Shown: one piece after another, positions 19,639 to 23,886 of the stretch
Layout of the letters: each line of letters begins with the position of its first letter
Position numbering within the stretch: position 1 is the stretch's first letter
Source: Larix sibirica
Lineage: Eukaryota > Streptophyta > Pinopsida > Pinales > Pinaceae
Assembly: GCA_004151065.3 (NCBI GenBank)
Contig: NWUY0300022537.1
Span: 2,051-25,936, forward strand
Direction: 5' to 3'
DNA: 23,886 nt
The notes under the pieces: model-generated
The model's input: the letters and a program-made list of their open reading frames with translations, nothing else
What the model was told of the DNA's origin: nothing
The model's database searches: none
Made by a program: the position numbers and the translations under genes

Positions 19639-20173
19639 TTGTTAGCCACTACCCAACAAACATCAAAGAAAAGCTTAATGTTAGGCACTACAAAAATCCA
19701 AGATACGGCAACGAATCAAAAATGGGTTTTCGGGAGAAACCCCGTACCTTTTAGAACTTGCATCTATTTCTCGATCCATGGCGCTGGAAAAAGAATTGCG
19801 ATTTCAATTCAGAGTCCTCTTGGAAGCAAGCAGCTTCAGGATGTGGTGGAAAGAATACGAGGAAAATCAATTCCTGCCATACAGCTCAGCAATTTTCACA
19901 CTGTTAAAAGAAAATCAAACAGCAACCGTGGCGCTTCCGCAGCTGAAGACAAGGATCTTTGCAGGGCTGAGCATATGAGCACATAGTTACAAAGCGGAAG
20001 CTCACTACCCCGCCTTGCGCTAAGATAAGGTAGAGGAGCAAACGAAGAAACACTTGGGAAAGTCGACGAGGAAGTAGCTGAATCTGGGGAAGGATAAGCT
20101 GGGAAACCCACACTCAAGAGGGCCAATGAGATGTCCAGCATTCTTATAAAGATGAGAGAACTGCTGAACAAGA
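19639..20173 (+). pseudogene. Eroded first-exon-like frame with GTAAGT donor
   Basis: One plus-strand phase is open from 19639 to 19986 (115 codons). After a TAG it continues in the same phase with two more stops (TAA near 20034 and near 20097), up to AACAAGA|GTAAGTT, where the donor GT is at 20174. Segments read GKRIAISIQSPLGSKQLQDV, NFHTVKRKSNSNRGASAAED, EETLGKVDEEVAESGEG and MSSILIKMRELLNKS. The early part is basic with few acidic residues, as in organelle transit peptides; the later part is acidic and helical. An alternative start at 19778 (CCATGGCG, a good plant context) opens another phase for 66 codons (MALEKELRFQFRVLLEA). No family is recognised. The three stops argue for a pseudogene. 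Confidence 0.4.
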
Positions 20174-20421
20174 GTAAGTTGGGTTGGTCTCACAAATTCT
20201 AATAAATTGCCTTAGAGCGCACCAAGGTACAAACGTGACAGGTCCGCCCGCCATCAAGAACCAACTTCTCGTATGACCTTTTCAAAAGGCACGAGGATCA
20301 ACAAGGAGCAACTAAGAGCCACCCGATTGGATTCAGATCAAACATGGACACACATTTCATCAATCGAATCCATGTAAATAAGCATTCACCAATCAGAGTG
20401 CTTGAAAAGAGCATGAGTACG

Positions 20422-20473
20422 AACAATGACTAAGCTAAAAATATTCTAACAATAACTAAGCTAAAAATATTTC
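20422..20473 (+). repeat. 26-bp tandem duplication, near-exact
   Basis: Units 20422-20447 and 20448-20473 share AACAAT.ACTAAGCTAAAA, then ATATT, and differ at three positions. Confidence 0.9.
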
Positions 20474-20586
20474 AATTGGTTGTCGGATGGATGGTTGGAA
20501 GGAATGAACCATCATTTGAAATAAAAACTAAGTTAAAAATATAGGATTTGTATTTTTCCACATGAAGAGACTGTGATTTTTTTTTT

Positions 20587-20628
20587 AAATTGCGATTTTG
20601 ATTGTTCAAATTGCAATTTTGATTGTGG
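20587..20628 (+). repeat. 21-bp tandem duplication, near-exact
   Basis: Units 20587-20607 and 20608-20628 share AAATTGC.ATTTTGATTGT. They differ at one inner base and the last two bases. Confidence 0.9.
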
Positions 20629-20772
20629 AAATGGGTTCAGCACCATGGCACTCCCAATATGCAATTCCAACAACTTAAAACTGTCATTTCAACAAAAATC
20701 ATTGGATAGTTGGTGCAAATCATAAATGTTTTAGTCCGTTGAATCAAATCCAATCATGCCCACCTGAAATAA

Positions 20773-20812
20773 CTCATAGTCCATAAGGGTAGCTCATAGT
20801 CCATAACGATAG
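20773..20812 (+). repeat. 20-bp tandem duplication, near-exact
   Basis: Units 20773-20792 and 20793-20812 share CTCATAGTCCATAA and end in TAG, differing at three inner positions. Confidence 0.9.
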
Positions 20813-20881
20813 ATTAAATTGGTATATTTGTTTTTGGGACCTATGGGTTTGAACATGTGATCTTTTAAGATGAAACATGTG

Positions 20882-21212
20882 TTTTTTTTCCCGAAAAACA
20901 TTCGCATTATATTAATTGAAATATAACCCTTTTTACATAGGCTTGACAACCTTATCTTCTCCTTTGAATCCAAAAAGAGACCGTTAGTCTTCACACAAAA
21001 GTGTCTAAATATATATCGTCTTTAACAACATTGTTTATCAGTTCCATGCCATAAGGCCATACATTATAAATTGTGCAAAAATGGTTCATAAACCAAATAA
21101 ACCTTTGCATGTTCATAAGACACTTTCTCCCATGAAAGAGGAGAAAGGAAAATTAATCCCATATCGGTCCTGGATCTATTTCGTGGATGATGTCCTCTAC
21201 TTTCTCCCATCT
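20882..21212 (-). other. LINE-B 3' untranslated region and poly-A tail
   Basis: About 330 bases after the RNase H stop, ending in GGGTTATATTTCAATTAATA, then ATGCGAATG, TTTTTCGGG and eight A. The adjacent CACATGTTTCATCTT on the minus strand is the candidate target-site duplication, but its partner lies outside the window. Confidence 0.7.
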
Positions 21213-22237
21213 TCACCGGGATCCTTCCTGTATGCTTAATCCAATCTTGGATAGGCAATCGGCTGCCCCATTCCTTTCTCTATATATGTGGCAGAAGGAG
21301 ATATCCTGAAAAGAATCCCCGAGGCTAAAACATTTTGAGCAGATGACTTCCAAGAAGATATTGTATGGATTCTTCTGTTTCTTCATACATTTCACCACAA
21401 GCATTGAGTCCCCAAAAACTTGAATCGTTCTTACTCCCTTGTTGATGGTTGTCATAAGCGCAAGGCAAAGAGTAGAAAACTCTACATAGTTGTTTGAACA
21501 CCCACCGAGACCTGCTGCAAAAGAAGATAATACCATGTTAGACAAGTGAACAATACCCCCCGCTCCGCCTTTATCAGGATTTCTGGAAGCCGCTCCATCG
21601 AAATACAACCACGGCTTTGATCTATCAATATGTTTAATGGAAACCAGTCTACTCCTTGTCAATTTGCATGAACTCGAGAAGTGGTCCATATGTCCTTTTA
21701 CTCTGTAGCCTGACAATTCAGAAGACATAATAATATCGTCAAATATTTCTATGTTTCGAGCTTGCCAAATATACCATATGCAGAATACAGGGAGAGCTTC
21801 AAAGGATTTAAAAGCTGGAATTTTAGTCCAAATCTTGAGAGCTTATACTAAGTCAGTGCCATACCAAAAGAAAGATATCCCTTTAAGAGACGATACATGA
21901 GCCCATAGTTTGATAGAGAAAGAGCAGAATAAAAACAAATGCTCAATAGATTCCTCCTGCTTCAAACATAAAGGACATCTACTCGGACCGATCCAGAAAC
22001 ACTGCTTCATGGTTTCCCATATAGGAATAGCTTTTGACAGAACCAGCCATGCAACGCATTTAATTTTAAGGGGACCATTTAAATCCCAAATAAACTTATT
22101 CCACCAAGGAGGAGTCGAATGACCTTCTACTTCCCTGAGAGTCTTATACCCTTGCCTTGGAGTGTAGTCACCCTCATTCGAATTGTAAATCCATATCAGT
22201 TCATCCTATGCCTTTGTTATCATTACATGAGATCTCT
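21213..22237 (-). pseudogene. LINE-B ORF2 C-terminus: zf-RVT and RNase H
   Basis: In one phase: LIWIYNSNEGDYTPRQGYKT, then PPWWNKFIWDLNGPLKIKC, the zinc-binding block CPLCLKQEESIEHLFLFC (CX2C...HX4C, near 21985-21935), a TAA near 21844, and then RNase H. RNase H shows WLYFDGAASRNP (first Asp), NYVEFSTLCLAL (Glu), VFGDSMLVVKC (Asp) and CHIYRERNGAADCLSKIG (His...Asp), so all catalytic acids are visible. It degrades the RNA strand of the RNA/DNA hybrid. The open part from 21728 to 21213 is 171 codons with no defect. The protein ends soon after RNase H, unlike LINE-A. zf-RVT is known from plant LINEs as a C-terminal companion of RT. Confidence 0.92.
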
Positions 22238-23832
22238 TTAAATCATTTGTGTAATGTTCCCATAACGCTTGATCCTCATTTTGAAAACTAAGATCTTTAG
22301 CAGACAACCATCCATGCCTTCTGAAAAAGGATCAGGTCCCGTAGAGACTTGATGTAGGAAGCGATAACTGGATTCTCCAAGATGATCTATCATATGAGTC
22401 TGAAGTTTGTAATCCTGGGAGCATCGAAACCATGTATCTTGACCGATGCGAAGTTGCATGCCATTTCCTATCCTCCAAACAAGGCCCCTTCCTATGAGTT
22501 CAAAAGCTTTGACCATCAAATGCCAAGAAGACGACATATCCCTGCAAAACTTGTATGTGAAGCGGATCCATTGAATTACTGATAAGGGATGAATATATTT
22601 GCAGATGATGACATGGGCCCATAGCCCATCATCTTTAATGACCCTCCAGATGCCTTTAGCAATCAATGTTATGGCAAAAAGGTCTAGGTGCTTTAAACCC
22701 CAACCTCCTTGTTCTTTTGGGAGTGCAATCTTCTCCCAAGAGATCCATGCAAAAGATACATCCTATTTTTAATTTTTCCATAGGAACTGATAGGACATTT
22801 TTCTTGTTTTTTCAATAACCCCTGTAGGGACATTTGCCATATGAAACCAGTAGACAGGTAATCCCTCCATCACAGACTTGAGTAGAACCAATCTCCCCCC
22901 ACGACTAAGCCATCGATTACACCATAGATTCAGTTTCAATTCAACTTTCCATATCGGCCATCCCCAGTCACGCTTGTTGTATTTATTTGGTTTGATGACA
23001 AAACCCAAATACCTCATCCCTTCGGCAATCTCCTCAACAGGGAAATCAAAGGATCTGGAAAGAGCTTCTATAGCTTTTGTAGACAGATTGAAGTGATACA
23101 CAATCAATTTCATGTCATTAATGGCCATTCCTGATGCTAAAGAGAAACAATTGAGGATAGATTTTATAGAGGCTAAGTCTCTGTTCGATCCGTCCATGAA
23201 CAAAAGGATATCATCCACAAAAAAAGGTGGGATAACCTTAGTCTTTCTGAGATGGGGAATCCTTTCAAAGATCCTCCTCTGCGTGCCATGGATAAAGTTC
23301 TGTCGAGTCTGTCCATAACTAGGATGAACAGGAGAGGGGATAGAGGGCACCCCTGTCGTAACCCTCTACCTGGTCTAAAAAGCTCAGATGCAGAGCCATT
23401 AATTTGAATAACAAATGAAATTGAATGAACACAAGACGCTATCTAATTGACATACTTGAGATTAAGACCAATGCTGAGCAAAACTAACCTCAAGTGTAGC
23501 CAATTCACTCTATCATAGGCCTTTCGAAGATCCACTTTAATGATTGTCAATGGTACCCCTTTAACTTTGGCCGAATGGAGGACTTCTTGAGAAATTCCAA
23601 CCGCATCGTGGATTTGTTGGCCCTTAACAAAAGCAAACTGTTCTTCGGAGATCCCCCTGTTAATAATGAACTTAAGTCTTTCCACAATGGCTTTGGCTAT
23701 AATTTTGTAGACACAGTTACAGCGAGATATGGGGCAGAATTCCTCCCATTTTTTTACATTCTCGACTTTCAGAATAAGAGCTATAAGAGTTGCATTGAAG
23801 GAAGCCAAAATCCCATTGTTGGCCCTCGATTC
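22238..23832 (-). pseudogene. LINE-B ORF2: reverse transcriptase and thumb region
   Basis: RT blocks appear in order: NNGILASFNATLIALI at the right edge, then FCPISRCNCVYKIIAKAIVE and FAFVKGQQIHDAV. Motif A is IIKVDLRKAYDRVNW (Asp near 23532), motif B is GLRQGCPLSPLLFIL, and motif C is FFVDDILLFMDG at about 23225-23190. Then come ASGMAIND and MRYLGFVI. FVDD replaces the more usual FADD. The thumb follows (WSRG-like block LSRGGRLVLLKSVMEGLPVY), then GIWRVIKDDGLWAHVI and WRIGNGMQLRIGQDTW. Breaks are a TAG at KYVN*IAS (Trp expected) and a one-T loss in a 7-base run (23219-23225) that shifts the frame just before motif C. There are two stops after QFLWKN near 22769 and another shift near 22270. 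The enzyme would copy the LINE RNA at the nicked target. Confidence 0.9.
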
Positions 23833-23886
23833 TGTTGGAATATTCTCACTATCTCATTTTGGTTTTGCATGCATTCCATGCATTAG
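23833..23886 (+). mobile_element. LTR-like terminus, copy 2, cut by window end
   Basis: It begins TGTTGGAATATTCTCACT and continues TTTTGGTTTTGCATGCATT, aligning with 18129 onward. It directly interrupts the LINE-B RT frame after GATTC at 23828-23832, so it is the left end of an insertion that continues past 23886. The five bases GATTC are the candidate target-site duplication. Confidence 0.65.

Larger units (their letters stand above)
20185..20881. other. Non-coding region with three short tandem repeats
   Basis: No reading frame is supported between the eroded exon and the LINE-B tail. The only structure is the 26-, 21- and 20-bp tandem duplications listed separately and a 9-base-class T run near 20578-20586. 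Confidence 0.5.
20882..23832 (-). mobile_element. LINE-B: 3' part of an L1-type retrotransposon
   Basis: Minus-strand ORF2 from the start of RT to RNase H, followed by a 3' UTR ending in eight A (20889-20882) after AATGCGAATGTTTTTCGGG. The RT frame extends without interruption up to 23832 and is then cut by the TGTTGG terminus. The 5' half (ORF1, endonuclease) must therefore lie beyond the window, or was lost. It differs from LINE-A in RT active-site context and C-terminus and keeps the domains LINE-A lacks. One TAG, further stops and a one-base frameshift make it inactive. Confidence 0.88.

Noticed and set aside
21213-21728. Functional host RNase H gene
   Set aside because: Although all catalytic residues are present and the frame is open, it is in phase with the zinc-binding and RT remains of LINE-B and has no start or promoter of its own.
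22382-23318. Plus-strand open frames opposite LINE-B RT
   Set aside because: Antisense shadows. The minus strand shows RT motifs in the correct order.
18129-23886. One LTR retrotransposon bounded by the two similar TGTTGG ends
   Set aside because: LINE-B RT sequence continues right up to the second end, so that end is a left border of an insertion. A 3' LTR would be preceded by element interior. No gag-pol, primer-binding site or polypurine tract was found between them.
1-23886. CRISPR array, bacterial operon or tRNA/rRNA gene
   Set aside because: No regularly spaced repeats with unique spacers, no dense gene packing, and no RNA-gene sequence could be recognised. The retroelement types are those of plants.

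Overview
This is repeat-rich, gene-poor nuclear DNA from a land plant, probably a seed plant with a large genome. A gymnosperm is possible, but the sequence does not prove it. The evidence is two L1-type LINEs of the plant kind (ORF1 with a DUF4283-like domain and CCHC knuckle; ORF2 with endonuclease, reverse transcriptase and RNase H), LTR-retrotransposon-like ends, AT-rich flanks with GT/AG splice-like signals, and no bacterial-type gene packing. I see no intact protein-coding gene. Every convincing coding stretch carries stops or frameshifts.

Layout. 1-5072 is AT-rich DNA with an 80-bp-class direct repeat and two weak eroded reading frames. 5089-10620 is a structurally complete but dead LINE on the minus strand (LINE-A), bounded by imperfect 16-bp target-site duplications. 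Its order on the minus strand is 5' UTR, ORF1, endonuclease, RT, a deletion junction, an RNase H tail, an unusual extra coding region, and the 3' UTR. 11616-13326 holds an eroded gene on the minus strand with several long, nearly open stretches and plausible splice sites. 13327-18128 is mostly non-coding, with a decayed frame near 14.7-15.3 kb, a TTATC tail, two exon-like islands, and a 0.4-kb direct duplication spaced about 725 bp apart.

An LTR-like terminus begins at 18129, followed by one ambiguous base (N) at 18348. 18.8-20.8 kb contains five small tandem duplications and two divergently oriented eroded exons. 20882-23832 is the 3' half of a second LINE on the minus strand (LINE-B), with RT, a zinc-binding domain, RNase H and a poly-A tail. 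At 23833 its RT frame is broken by a second copy of the LTR-like terminus, which implies a nested insertion continuing past the window.

How the parts work together. The LINE proteins would have formed a copy-and-paste machine: ORF1 binds RNA, EN nicks the target, RT copies, and RNase H removes the template. Both copies are disabled. The least explained signals are the extra reading frame downstream of RNase H in LINE-A and the eroded multi-exon gene at 11.6-13.3 kb. No family was recognised for either.
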